Source: Alphaproteobacteria bacterium | GTDB taxonomy: Bacteria; Pseudomonadota; Alphaproteobacteria; MPNO01; UBA830 | Reading direction: 5' to 3' | NCBI GenBank assembly: GCA_022822405.1 | Contig: JAJEBT010000203.1 | Coordinates: 1-52,772, forward strand | Length of the DNA stretch: 52,772 bases | Shown here: positions 25,477 through 34,201 of the stretch, one piece after another | Position numbering within the stretch: the first letter of the stretch is position 1 | How the letters are laid out: each line of letters starts with the position of its first letter | Made by a program: the position numbers and the translations under genes | The notes under the pieces: model-generated | Databases searched by the model: none | The model's input: only the letters and a program-made list of their open reading frames with translations | What the model was told of the DNA's origin: nothing

Positions 25477-27996
25477 TCAGAAACGCTCGAGCAGCCGGTT
25501 GATGTAGTCGAGTTCATCCGACGGGCGGTGACGCTGTCCGGCGCGCTTGCGCAATTCCTCGATGATCTCGCGAGTCCTCTTCATCGTCCCTTGGCTCGGA
25601 ATGTTGATGCGCCGGACGTCGGCCGAGCCTTCTCCCTCTTCCCACTCGCGCCCGAGCGGGTCGCGCATCGTGTCGAGGGGGTTGAATAGCCCGAAACCCT
25701 GTGGCATTCCCATGCCGTTCTGCCCGGCCCTGTTCATCATCTGTTGCATCATCCCCTGTCCGGCGCGACGCAGGGCCTCCATCGCCTGTCCCTGCGGGCC
25801 GACAGCCTGTCCCGGCTGCCCCTGTCCGAGCGCGCGGGCTGCCTCTCCCATCGCCTGCCCGGCCTGGTCGAGCGCTCCGGATGCCGGACCATCCGGCGGC
25901 ATGTTGCCTCCCAGCATCTGCCGGAATCGGCGCAGCATCTCCTGCAACGCCCGCTGTTCATCGAGCCCGCCCCGGATCCGGTCGCGGAGTCCGGGACCGG
26001 ACTGCTGCGACTGCTGGAACGTGCGGTCCATCAGGCGACCCTGCCTGCGGATCATCTCCTGCAGCTGGCGGAAGGCCCGGTTGCCGGCAGCGGCGTCGGG
26101 GTTCAGCGGTACCAGGCGCGCGTTGCGCAGGTTCTCGAGCATCTGGCGGAGCTGAGCCAGCATCTGCGCGGCCGCGTCGCGCGCCCCGGACCGCATCATC
26201 TGGTCGATGCGGCGCAGCATCTCCTGCAGGTCGCGGGTCTGCATCATTCGCCCGGGATCGAGGGGCATGGCGTCCTGGTTGGGCGGCATCTCTGCAAGGC
26301 GGCGGCTGAGTTCGCGCAGATAGTCGTTGAGCGCACGCCGGAGATCGCGCATCAGGCGTTCAAGTTCGGCATCGGGAGTGTTGCGCGCCAGGGCTTCGCG
26401 CAAGGCTTCCTGCGCCCGCAGAAGTTCTTGCTCGGTATGCGAGAGCCGGCCGTCCTCGACCCTGAGCGCCGTGTCCCAGAGAAGGTCGCGCACTGGCGGA
26501 ATGGCGGTGTCCTCTTCTTCGTGGGTCAGGCGCGAACGTGCAAAGGAAAGGCCCATGAAGACGACGCCGTCGTTCTCGTAGGCATTCGGCTGCGACGCGA
26601 TCCTGCCGATATTGGAGATGATTTCCGGGCGCCGTTCGGGCGTCGTCGTCAGCCGCCGCCGCTCGACAATGATTTCCCTCGCAACCGGCTTCCGGAACTG
26701 GCGCTCCGGCAGCATCAGCATCACTTCATCCGAATTTCCCCGCTGCCCTGCTGCGTCGGTGGCGAAGAGGCGGATGACGACCGGTAGTCCGGCCCACGGA
26801 TGCGGGGCAAAGTCGTGGAAGCTGACCTCCGAGAATTCCCGGGCGTCGGCAGGCGGCGCGGCGAGCTCCAGATGCGAGACTTCCTTTCCGATCACTGTGC
26901 CCCGTTCGTAGGTGCGCCGCATTTCGCCACGGATTTCCGTGATGCCGTAATCGTCCTCACCCTTGTACGAGATGCGCAGGGTTCCGCGTTCGAAGGGCTT
27001 CGGAGGTTCGGCAAATGCGATGCGGGGCGGCGTATCGGGGATGCTGCGGACCGTCCACGAGCCGAGAGGCTCGCCGTCGAGCAGAACCGAGAGGAAGCCG
27101 TCCCCGGTGATGGTTCTCGTCACCTTCCGGTTGCCCGGTCCTGAGGTGGTGAACGGGACTTTGGTTCCGCCGAGATCGAGTACGGCGTCACCGCGCCCGC
27201 CGGTGACCGTGGCCGTCAGCACGCTGCCGGTGGGGACGGTGATCTCGGGCGGTGGCGGCGGACCGGCATCCGGCGCAGCGGTCGTGCTGGTCCCGGAAGC
27301 CTTGCCGCCGTCCGCCTCCGCAGCCCGCAGCGGGAAGACCGGGGCGAGACGAGTATGGGCGGGGGGCGTGATCCAGAGTTCGAGCCTGGCTTCGAGCGAA
27401 CGGTCGTCGAGGCTGATCGATGGCGCCAGCGCGCGTTCCAGCCTTGGCCCGGCGTCCGGTCCGGCAACGGCGAGGCCGACAAGCACCAACACTCCGAGTG
27501 CGACGCGCACGGCCCACGGATCGCGCGTCGCCAGTCCCGGTGCCGGTATGCCGACGCGAAGCCGGCCAAGTTGCTGCGCCATCTGTTCACGGTGGGCATT
27601 CCAGAGGATCTCGGCCTCCGGGCTGTGCTCCTGCCCCGGCAGCCGGTCCTCGAGCGCCTCCAGCGGCCGGTTCTCGAGATTGCTGGCGCGCTCCACGCGG
27701 CGCATCGCGTGATGCCGGCTCGGCCATGTGAAGCCGCGCACTGCGCGTACTGCCGCATATGCGGCAGCGCCTGCAAACGCCAGCAATGCAACCAGGTGCA
27801 GCCAGCCGGGAACGTACGAGAAGCCGTCAAGCAGCGCGATGGCAATGAAGGCGGCGGCGACCGCGCCGGGCGGCCATGCGGCCCGCCAGATCTTCTCCCA
27901 GGCCAGGGCGAAGCGGGCCAGCAACAGACGGCGACCGACCCGCGCCGTGCGCCGGCGAGCGGGCGCCTTGCTGTCGCTGTCTGCTGGAGTGTTCAT
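25477..27996 (-). CDS. TIGR02302/DUF4175-family membrane-anchored protein
   Basis: 839 residues. The N-terminus has two hydrophobic helices (AWPPGAVAAAFIAIALLDGF and GWLHLVALLAFAGAAAYAAV) and a third near 165 (AVRVALGVLVLVGLAVAG). These are followed by a long soluble part with beta-rich segments (residues 200-440) and then a Met/Arg/Gln-rich helical region (DLQEMLRRIDQMMRSGARDAAAQMLAQLRQML…) and a Gly/Gln-rich stretch. This architecture is characteristic of the alphaproteobacterial TIGR02302 family of uncertain envelope function. The next gene upstream on the same strand is lysA, 24 nt away, so it may be translated from the lysA message. The function is unknown; a cell-wall or envelope role is only suggested by topology and neighbours. 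Confidence 0.85.
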   Translation of the reverse strand: MNTPADSDSKAPARRRTARVGRRLLLARFALAWEKIWRAAWPPGAVAAAFIAIALLDGFSYVPGWLHLVALLAFAGAAAYAAVRAVRGFTWPSRHHAMRRVERASNLENRPLEALEDRLPGQEHSPEAEILWNAHREQMAQQLGRLRVGIPAPGLATRDPWAVRVALGVLVLVGLAVAGPDAGPRLERALAPSISLDDRSLEARLELWITPPAHTRLAPVFPLRAAEADGGKASGTSTTAAPDAGPPPPPEITVPTGSVLTATVTGGRGDAVLDLGGTKVPFTTSGPGNRKVTRTITGDGFLSVLLDGEPLGSWTVRSIPDTPPRIAFAEPPKPFERGTLRISYKGEDDYGITEIRGEMRRTYERGTVIGKEVSHLELAAPPADAREFSEVSFHDFAPHPWAGLPVVIRLFATDAAGQRGNSDEVMLMLPERQFRKPVAREIIVERRRLTTTPERRPEIISNIGRIASQPNAYENDGVVFMGLSFARSRLTHEEEDTAIPPVRDLLWDTALRVEDGRLSHTEQELLRAQEALREALARNTPDAELERLMRDLRRALNDYLRELSRRLAEMPPNQDAMPLDPGRMMQTRDLQEMLRRIDQMMRSGARDAAAQMLAQLRQMLENLRNARLVPLNPDAAAGNRAFRQLQEMIRRQGRLMDRTFQQSQQSGPGLRDRIRGGLDEQRALQEMLRRFRQMLGGNMPPDGPASGALDQAGQAMGEAARALGQGQPGQAVGPQGQAMEALRRAGQGMMQQMMNRAGQNGMGMPQGFGLFNPLDTMRDPLGREWEEGEGSADVRRINIPSQGTMKRTREIIEELRKRAGQRHRPSDELDYINRLLERF

Positions 27997-28020
27997 CGCG
28001 CCACTCCCCGAAATCGCCGG

Positions 28021-29295
28021 TCAGGCCCGGTGTCCGGTGACCCAGTCGGGAACCCGATCCGCCGATATCAGATCAGTATAGCAGATTCGCGGCCGGATCA
28101 CAGCAAGCCTGTCACTGTCGACCATAACTTCGGGTGCCGGAAGCCGGCAGTTGTAGGCGGACGACATGACCGCGCCGTAGGCGCCGGCCGACCTGATGGC
28201 GATCAGGTCCCCCGCTTGCAGGGCCGGCAGCGCGCGGCCGGCGGCCATCACGTCTCCGGTTTCGCAGATCGGGCCGACGACATCGACGGGTGCGGTTTCC
28301 GCGTGCGGATCGGGTTCGCGCACGGGATGGATGTCGTGCCAAGCGTCGTAGAGCGTCGGTCGGATGAGGTCGTTCATTGCCGCGTCGACAATCGCGAAAC
28401 GGCGGCCTCCGCTCTCCTTGGTCCGGATGACGCGGCTGACAAGGATGCCGGCCTCGGCGGTCAGGCGCCGCCCCGGCTCGAAGGTCAGCGACACGTCGAG
28501 CGGCGCGAATATCTCGCGGACCAGAGCCGCGTAGTCGGTCAGGGGCGGGCGCGCCTCGTTGCGGTAGACGACGCCCAGGCCGCCGCCGAGATCAAGGCGC
28601 TCGACGGCGAATCCGTCGCGGCGGAGCCTCGAGACCATCCGGGCGAGCTGCTCGAAGGCAGCGCGGAACGGGTCAAGCTTTGTCAGTTGCGATCCGATAT
28701 GCACGGCTAGGCCGACGGGCTTGATGCCCGGCAGATCGCGGGCGCGGCGGTAGATCTCCGGGACCCGGTCCGACTCGATGCCGAATTTGTCGCCTGCGCG
28801 GCCGGTCGAGATCTTGTGATGGGTGCCGGCGTCGACGTCGGGATTGACGCGGATCGCGACACTGGCCGGCCGGCCTCCGGATGCCGCGAGTTCCGCCAGG
28901 GTATCGAGCTCGGCCTCGGATTCGACATTGAACTGGCCGCACCCCGCCTTGAGCGCTGCGGCGATTTCGGCCGATGTCTTGCCGACTCCCGAAAACACGA
29001 TCCGCGCGGCCGGGATTCCAGCGGCAAGTGCGCGGCGCAATTCGCCTTCGGAGACCACGTCAGCGCCGGCGCCGAGCCCCGCGAAGAGCGAGATCACGGC
29101 CTGATTGTCGTTGGCCTTGATGGCGTAGCAGATCTCCGCGGGCAGGCCGTCGAGCGCAGCCGCGAACTCGAGATAGGCCTCACGCATCAGGTTCGCGGAA
29201 TAGCAATAGAACGGCGTTCCGACATCCTCGGCAATGTCCGGAACCGCCAGCCCGTCAGCGCAGAGAACGCCGCCGCGGTATGTGAACCCGCTCAT
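28021..29295 (-). CDS. lysA: Diaminopimelate decarboxylase
   Basis: About 424 residues from the ATG at 29295, chosen because MSGFTYRGGVL aligns with the family start. ATGs at 29301 and 29355 are open too, but the latter lies inside the lipoprotein gene. The PLP lysine is K60 in CYAIKANDN. The alanine racemase-like barrel is seen in ICYAIKAN…FSGVGKT and LGGGLGVVY, and the second-domain site in GPICETGDVMA (active-site Cys and Glu). It makes L-lysine from meso-diaminopimelate, the last lysine step. It is the third gene of the argH - lptM-like - lysA operon, an arrangement common in alphaproteobacteria. Confidence 0.95.
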   Translation of the reverse strand: MSGFTYRGGVLCADGLAVPDIAEDVGTPFYCYSANLMREAYLEFAAALDGLPAEICYAIKANDNQAVISLFAGLGAGADVVSEGELRRALAAGIPAARIVFSGVGKTSAEIAAALKAGCGQFNVESEAELDTLAELAASGGRPASVAIRVNPDVDAGTHHKISTGRAGDKFGIESDRVPEIYRRARDLPGIKPVGLAVHIGSQLTKLDPFRAAFEQLARMVSRLRRDGFAVERLDLGGGLGVVYRNEARPPLTDYAALVREIFAPLDVSLTFEPGRRLTAEAGILVSRVIRTKESGGRRFAIVDAAMNDLIRPTLYDAWHDIHPVREPDPHAETAPVDVVGPICETGDVMAAGRALPALQAGDLIAIRSAGAYGAVMSSAYNCRLPAPEVMVDSDRLAVIRPRICYTDLISADRVPDWVTGHRA

Positions 29296-29308
29296 GCCCA
29301 TGGCGCGG

Positions 29309-29455
29309 TCACCGCGGCGCCGGGTAGGTTCGCGGATAGGTTGCCTCTCTGTCATCCGGGTGCTTCAACTCGGACGGCCTCTTGCCGCATGCGGCCTGCG
29401 CCGCGAGGAGCGCCACTGCGAGCAGGATCAGCAGGACCCTCGGCGCCCGCGTCAC
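29309..29455 (-). CDS. lptM: Small lipoprotein (LptM-like)
   Basis: 48 residues starting at the GTG at 29455, whose codon overlaps the argH stop (GTGA). A short positive start (VTRAPR) precedes the hydrophobic stretch [17 protein letters not shown], with Cys19 as the lipobox cysteine (AAQAAC-G). A 30-residue Pro/Arg-rich tail ends in [10 protein letters not shown] tiny lipoprotein between argH and lysA is the standard site for LptM (YifL-type), which assists oxidative maturation of the LptD translocon at the outer membrane. The identification rests on size, lipobox and synteny rather than on conserved residues. Confidence 0.7.
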   Translation of the reverse strand: MTRAPRVLLILLAVALLAAQAACGKRPSELKHPDDREATYPRTYPAPR

Positions 29456-30897
29456 AGGAACCGCTCCCGCGCTGCCGCGGCCTGTGCGCGCACGTTGTCG
29501 GGCGCCGTGCCACCATGGCTCGTCCGGCTCGTGACCGACCTGTCCACGGTCAGCACGTCGAAGACGCCCTCCGTTATCCGGTCGTCGATTGTCCGCAAAT
29601 CCTCGAGCGGCAGGTCTCCGAGGCCGCACCCCTTCGCTTCGGCCAGCGCCACGGCGCGGCCGGCTATGGCATGCGATTCGCGAAACGGCACCCCGCCTTC
29701 GCGGACGAGCCAGTCCGCCAGGTCGGTTGCCACCGTGTTGCCCGCCCCGGCGGCCGCGCTGAGCCGTTCGCGGTCGAAACTGAGATCGGCGACCATCGCG
29801 GCCGCAACCTGAAGGCAGACGGCCAGCGTCTCCGCGGCATCGAAGACGGGTTCCTTGTCTTCCTGCATGTCCTTGGAATAGGCGAGCGGCAACCCCTTCA
29901 TGACAGTGAACACGGTCACGAAGGCGCCAAGGATGCGTCCGGACTTGCCGCGGATCAGTTCGGCCGCGTCCGGATTCCGTTTCTGCGGCATCATCGAACT
30001 GCCGGTCGAAAAGGCATCCGAAAGGCGCGCGAAACCGAACTGGGCGGATGACCAGATCACGAGCTCCTCGCCAAGGCGCGAAAGATGTCCCGCGCAGATC
30101 GTCGCCGCTGCAAGGAACTCGAGGACGAAGTCGCGGTCCGATACCGAATCGAGCGAGTTCGCGGTGGGCCGATCGAAGCCGAGAGCGGAGGCTGTCGCTT
30201 CCCGGTCGATGGCGAACGACGTGCCGGCCAGCGCCCCCGCCCCGAGCGGCGACTCGTTGAGCCTCTTGCGCGCGTCTGCCAGCCGGCCCCGGTCGCGTCC
30301 GAACATCTCGACATAGGCGAGCATGTGGTGCCCCACCGTCACCGGCTGCGCGGCCTGCAGATGGGTGAAGCCCGGCATCACCCAGTCCGCGTGCGCCTCG
30401 GCCTTGTCTATGAGGGTCGACTGTAGTGCGGCCAGCGCCGCGTCGCATCCGTCGATGGCATCGCGCAGCCAGAGGCGCAGGTCGGTCGCCACCTGGTCGT
30501 TGCGGGACCGCGCGGTATGCAGGCGCCCCGCCGCGCCGCCGATGAGTTCGCCGAGCCGGGCCTCGATGTTCATGTGAATGTCTTCGAGCTCGGTCCGGAA
30601 GTCGAATTCGCCGGCCGCGATCTCCGCAGCGATCCGGTCGAGCCCGTCACAAATCGCGGCGGCATCCTCGGCCGGCAGGATGCCGGCGGCGGCGAGCATC
30701 TCGGCGTGGGCGCGCGAACCGGCGATATCCTGCGCATGCAGGGCCTTGTCAAAACCGATGGATGCGTTAATTCCTTCCATGAGCGCGTCAGGCGCACCGG
30801 TGAACCTCCCGCCCCACATGCTGTTGGGGGCGGAACGGTCCCGGGAGCCGGCCGATGTCCGGCCGGACGCAGGTACGGGGGGGTCCTTCTTGCCCAT
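29452..30897 (-). CDS. argH: Argininosuccinate lyase
   Basis: 481 residues from the ATG at 30897; a later ATG at 30819 (MWGGRFTG) matches the usual family start and could be the true one. The fumarase/aspartase signature is [12 protein letters not shown]. Other family motifs are [17 protein letters not shown] and [25 protein letters not shown]. It cleaves argininosuccinate to arginine and fumarate. It heads the argH-lptM-lysA operon. If the 30897 start is used, its start codon overlaps that of the divergent tlpA gene, leaving no spacer for two promoters; the 30819 start gives 76 bp. Neither start has a clear ribosome binding site. Confidence 0.95.
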   Translation of the reverse strand: MGKKDPPVPASGRTSAGSRDRSAPNSMWGGRFTGAPDALMEGINASIGFDKALHAQDIAGSRAHAEMLAAAGILPAEDAAAICDGLDRIAAEIAAGEFDFRTELEDIHMNIEARLGELIGGAAGRLHTARSRNDQVATDLRLWLRDAIDGCDAALAALQSTLIDKAEAHADWVMPGFTHLQAAQPVTVGHHMLAYVEMFGRDRGRLADARKRLNESPLGAGALAGTSFAIDREATASALGFDRPTANSLDSVSDRDFVLEFLAAATICAGHLSRLGEELVIWSSAQFGFARLSDAFSTGSSMMPQKRNPDAAELIRGKSGRILGAFVTVFTVMKGLPLAYSKDMQEDKEPVFDAAETLAVCLQVAAAMVADLSFDRERLSAAAGAGNTVATDLADWLVREGGVPFRESHAIAGRAVALAEAKGCGLGDLPLEDLRTIDDRITEGVFDVLTVDRSVTSRTSHGGTAPDNVRAQAAAARERFL

Positions 30898-31507
30898 GAT
30901 GGCTGCTTGCAGACTGTTGCCGATTGCCCGAATCCGTGTGGCCGCGGGCGTCGTGCTCGCAGCGGGCCTGATAATGGCATCTCTCGGCGGGCAATCAAGT
31001 TCCCGGGCGCAGCCGGCGGGGCCGCCGCTCGCGGGATGGATGCAGAAGTTCGAACCGGCGGCGGAGCCCGTGGCGCCGCCCGCGGGCGTGTTCGTCGACG
31101 AGGACGGAAGCAGGGTGTCGCTCGGGGATTTCCGGGGCAGGCTGGTGCTGGTGAATTTCTGGGCGACGTGGTGCGGACCCTGCGTGCGCGAGATGCCGTC
31201 CCTCGACCGTCTTCAGGCGGAATTCGATGGCCGGGATCTCGTGGTCCTCGGGTTGTCCGAGGATCGCAGTGGATGGGATCGCATCGCCCCGTTCCGCGCC
31301 CGGCTGGGTTTGACGCATATGCGGCTCCTGCACGACGCGGGATCCCGGTTCATGTTCGCAAGCCGGATACGGGGCCTGCCGACGACCATACTGGTCGGGC
31401 GCGACGGCAGGGAACTCGGCCGGCTTGCGGGACCGGCGGAATGGGATGCGCCGGAAGCCCTCGCCCTGGTCCGCCACTATCTGGAGGCCGGCCGGACCCG
31501 GAACTGA
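30896..31507 (+). CDS. TlpA-like thiol:disulfide oxidoreductase
   Basis: 203 residues from ATG 30896 or 30899. An N-terminal signal or anchor ([20 protein letters not shown]) is followed by a thioredoxin domain with the active site W92-CGPC-96 ([20 protein letters not shown]), the cis-Pro loop [12 protein letters not shown], and the TlpA-type N-terminal strand [25 protein letters not shown]. It is likely periplasmic and membrane-tethered, reducing thiols for cytochrome c or cuproprotein maturation. TlpA divergent from argH is a recurrent alphaproteobacterial arrangement. The end is convergent with the SBD-HNH gene, 51 nt away. Confidence 0.88.
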   Translation: MMAACRLLPIARIRVAAGVVLAAGLIMASLGGQSSSRAQPAGPPLAGWMQKFEPAAEPVAPPAGVFVDEDGSRVSLGDFRGRLVLVNFWATWCGPCVREMPSLDRLQAEFDGRDLVVLGLSEDRSGWDRIAPFRARLGLTHMRLLHDAGSRFMFASRIRGLPTTILVGRDGRELGRLAGPAEWDAPEALALVRHYLEAGRTRN

Positions 31508-31558
31508 TCCGCAAGGCGCGGCGTTTCGCGGGACGGTCGCGGCGGGATTCCGCACCGG

Positions 31559-32503
31559 TCAGGCGGCGATATCCGGATCGCGAAAGACCTCGGAGGTATG
31601 CCACTTGAGATGGGTGGCTTCGGGCAGGTCGCGCTCGGGCCTCACCCGGAGCGGTCGACGGTCGAATCTGCCGAGCCATCTCTTCGATCCCGAACCGCTG
31701 ACCGAGCGCGCGACGATCACCGTGAGATCGTCGGGGACGACCGTGAAGGCGCCCGTGTCGAAGAGCTTGTGATGCATGACGCAGAGCGCCATGCCGTTTC
31801 CGACCTCGTCCGGGCCGTTTGCCCCGTGCCAGCGGATGTGCGCGGCGTCGAGCGCGAGCACTTTGTCGGGGAGGCGGATGGCGAAGCTGCAGACGGCGCA
31901 CCTGTGGTGGTAGGCGGCGAGTACGTTCTCGCGGAAACGGGGGTCGCGTGTGCGGCTCCCGCCGGCCGCCGCGGCAAGACCGTCGGGGCCGATCTCGGGA
32001 TCGAGACCGACGGCCGCGAGGACTTCACCCCGGCGGGTGTCCGGAAAGTGCGCAGCCACGAGCACATGGGCGGTTTCGATGGCGAGAACGGGGCTGTTGC
32101 GAAAGGCCTGGTAGATCGGGTACGGGAAACCGCCGGCGATGTCCTGTTCCATGAGGAACTTGCGGGGCACGCCACCGCCCTTGCCCAGGGGGATCCGGTC
32201 CCGGTCCGGGATTTCCCATACGCCGTCACTCTGCAGGTGCCAGAACGGCAACTCGGGATGAAGGGACTTGCGGGGCGGTCCGAACTCCTTCAGCAGCTTC
32301 CGAAGATCCTCGTCAACGGCCCGGTAGCCGGCGAGCCGGTCTTCGCCGCGAAGGCAGCGCCCGATGGCCCAGAGCGCGAGGAGCGGCTTGTGCGGGGCGC
32401 GCTGGTTCTTGTTCTTCCACACCGTCAGCGTCTCGAACCGCGACCGGAGATTCGCTCCGGCCCTGAAGGCCGCCAGATCGTTGTCGGTGGTTTTCGGGGT
32501 CAT
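31559..32503 (-). CDS. Phosphorothioated-DNA-binding restriction endonuclease (SBD-HNH, type IV)
   Basis: 314 residues from the ATG at 32503 (GGAGG 4 nt upstream). Residues 30-100 match the sulfur-binding domain of type IV McrA enzymes such as ScoMcrA: APHKPLLALWAIGRCL, then LLKEFGPPRKSLHPELPFWHLQSDGVWEI. Residues 195-250 form a zinc-bound HNH module: C202-x2-C205, DAAHIRWHG (H222), NGMALC(241)-x2-H(244)HKLFD. These enzymes cut DNA carrying phosphorothioate linkages. It lies between tlpA and pyrD with no dnd, ssp or other defence gene beside it, and no dnd genes occur anywhere in the window. That fits a host that does not itself phosphorothioate its DNA and uses the enzyme against modified foreign DNA. 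Confidence 0.85.
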   Translation of the reverse strand: MTPKTTDNDLAAFRAGANLRSRFETLTVWKNKNQRAPHKPLLALWAIGRCLRGEDRLAGYRAVDEDLRKLLKEFGPPRKSLHPELPFWHLQSDGVWEIPDRDRIPLGKGGGVPRKFLMEQDIAGGFPYPIYQAFRNSPVLAIETAHVLVAAHFPDTRRGEVLAAVGLDPEIGPDGLAAAAGGSRTRDPRFRENVLAAYHHRCAVCSFAIRLPDKVLALDAAHIRWHGANGPDEVGNGMALCVMHHKLFDTGAFTVVPDDLTVIVARSVSGSGSKRWLGRFDRRPLRVRPERDLPEATHLKWHTSEVFRDPDIAA

Positions 32504-32635
32504 CCGGCCTCCGGGGACACTCCGCATCTTCAGGGCGGCGGCAGCGGATCGATGGGTGAACCGCGCCGGCAATTCGCCGCTCGGAGGCCCATGATATGCG
32601 TCGGCAGCCTCTCCCGCCAGACGGCGGGATGCGGG

Positions 32636-33832
32636 TCACGGATGCGCTTCGGCGCCTTCCCCGGGGTAGTGCGCCGCCACGGCGCCCGCAAACGCCGGAA
32701 CCGGGATACGGGTTCCGGACGCCTCCTCCGGGCGCGGTGCGTCAGGTCTTGCCGGCGGCCGTTTCCGCCCTGCGTCGGTGCCGACGGCGTCTGCGACGGC
32801 CGCGAATCCATCGCGCTGCAGATGCCGCGCGAGATCCGATTTGATCTGCCGGACGAGTCCCGGCCCGTGGAACACCATTGCCGTGTAGAACTGGATCAGT
32901 GAGGCGCCTGCGCGGATCATGGTATAGGCTTCGGCGCCGGAGGCGATGCCGCCCGAACCGATGATCGGAATGCGTCCCTGCGTTCTCCCATACACCCTGC
33001 CGACCGCGTCGATGGCCATAGGAAACAGTGGGGCGCCGCTCAGGCCGCCGGCCTCATGTCGCCCGGGATCGGACATGCCGCCGGGGCGCGCGACGGTGGT
33101 GTTGACCACAGTCAGGCCGTCGACGCCTGCATCGAGCGCGACATCGGCGAGTTCTTCGAGTTCGTTCCCGGCAAGGTCCGGCGAAATCTTGGTGACAAGC
33201 GGCGGCTGCCGGCCGCAGCCCGCTGCCGCGCGGTTGCGGGCTGCGACCGCGCTGGCGAGGAGGCGCGACAGCGCCTCGGGCTCCTGCATCGCGCGCAATC
33301 CCGGGGTGTTGGGCGACGAGATGTTGATGACGATGAAGTCGACGTGAGGCGTCACTGCCTCGATGCAGGTCTCGTAATCGGCCGCGCCGTTGCTGCTCGA
33401 CTTGTTCCTGCCGATATTGGCGCCGAACGGTCCCGCGCCGCGTCGGCGCTGCGAAATGCGCCTCACGAAGGGTTCGAGCCCGTCGCTGTTGAAACCGAAG
33501 CGGTTGATCACGGCCTGGTCGGCGGAGAGCCGGAACAGCCGCGGGCGCGCATTGCCGGGCTGAGGCAGCGGCGTGACGGTGCCGGCCTCGGCGAACCCGA
33601 ATCCGGCCGCCATCATGGCGTCAGGCACCTCCGCGCCCTTGTCGAACCCCGCGGCGAGGCCGACGGGATTGCGGAAATCAAGTCCCCAGACCGATGTTGC
33701 GAGAACGGGATCGTCCGGACTTCGGTCGCGCGGCCCAAGTCCCCACTTTAGAGCGGAAATCGCCAGCCGGTGGGACGCCTCCGGCGGCAACATCCGGAGG
33801 AACGGCATGAGGCTTGAATGAATGTCTGCCAA
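32636..33832 (-). CDS. pyrD: Dihydroorotate dehydrogenase (quinone), class 2
   Basis: 398 residues from the TTG at 33832 (GGAG 8-9 nt upstream), which gives the usual N-terminal helix before LPPEASHRLAI. An ATG at 33808 is the alternative. FMN and catalytic landmarks: NPVGLAAGFDKGAE, GFGFAEAGTVTPLPQPGN, NRFGFNSDG, INISSPNTPGLR (catalytic Ser of class 2) and IGSGGIASGAEAY. It oxidises dihydroorotate to orotate at the inner membrane, passing electrons to quinone. The protein runs about 45 residues past the normal end (after ADAVGTDA) with a Pro/Arg/Ala-rich tail, perhaps due to loss of the ancestral stop codon. It reads in the same direction as the SBD-HNH gene downstream (132 nt gap). Confidence 0.93.
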   Translation of the reverse strand: MADIHSSLMPFLRMLPPEASHRLAISALKWGLGPRDRSPDDPVLATSVWGLDFRNPVGLAAGFDKGAEVPDAMMAAGFGFAEAGTVTPLPQPGNARPRLFRLSADQAVINRFGFNSDGLEPFVRRISQRRRGAGPFGANIGRNKSSSNGAADYETCIEAVTPHVDFIVINISSPNTPGLRAMQEPEALSRLLASAVAARNRAAAGCGRQPPLVTKISPDLAGNELEELADVALDAGVDGLTVVNTTVARPGGMSDPGRHEAGGLSGAPLFPMAIDAVGRVYGRTQGRIPIIGSGGIASGAEAYTMIRAGASLIQFYTAMVFHGPGLVRQIKSDLARHLQRDGFAAVADAVGTDAGRKRPPARPDAPRPEEASGTRIPVPAFAGAVAAHYPGEGAEAHP

Positions 33833-34201
33833 GATGACGGCTCCGACGGCTGGATTGCCAAAGGCTATCGCGAATTGGCCGAATCGGAAACACGATCGGA
33901 GGTGTTTTCTTCGCATTTTGGTGCATCGGCGACTGGCGTGATCCGTTCCCTCGCCCGCCCGGAACCGCCAGCCGTCATGTGCGATCGGTCCGCCAAGCGG
34001 TTGCCGGCACCGTTCCGATCCTGCCGCTGTTGCGGGTCCGGGAAAAAGCCTCCGGCAATCGGCCGGATGGATCAAAAGCCGGTTCGGGTGATCGGAGCCC
34101 GCGGACGGGGCCGACGGCGCCACGCCACGTCCGGGCGCCGTGCCGGGACCGGAGAAGCGCGGCAACGGGATGGGTCCTCGCCCGCCGGCAAGCGAGATGC
34201 G
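33833..34201. other. Intergenic region upstream of pyrD
   Basis: 369 bp between the pyrD start and the RND permease stop. No convincing ORF, RNA gene or strong hairpin was seen. It should hold the pyrD promoter and the transcription stop of the efflux operon. Confidence 0.4.
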
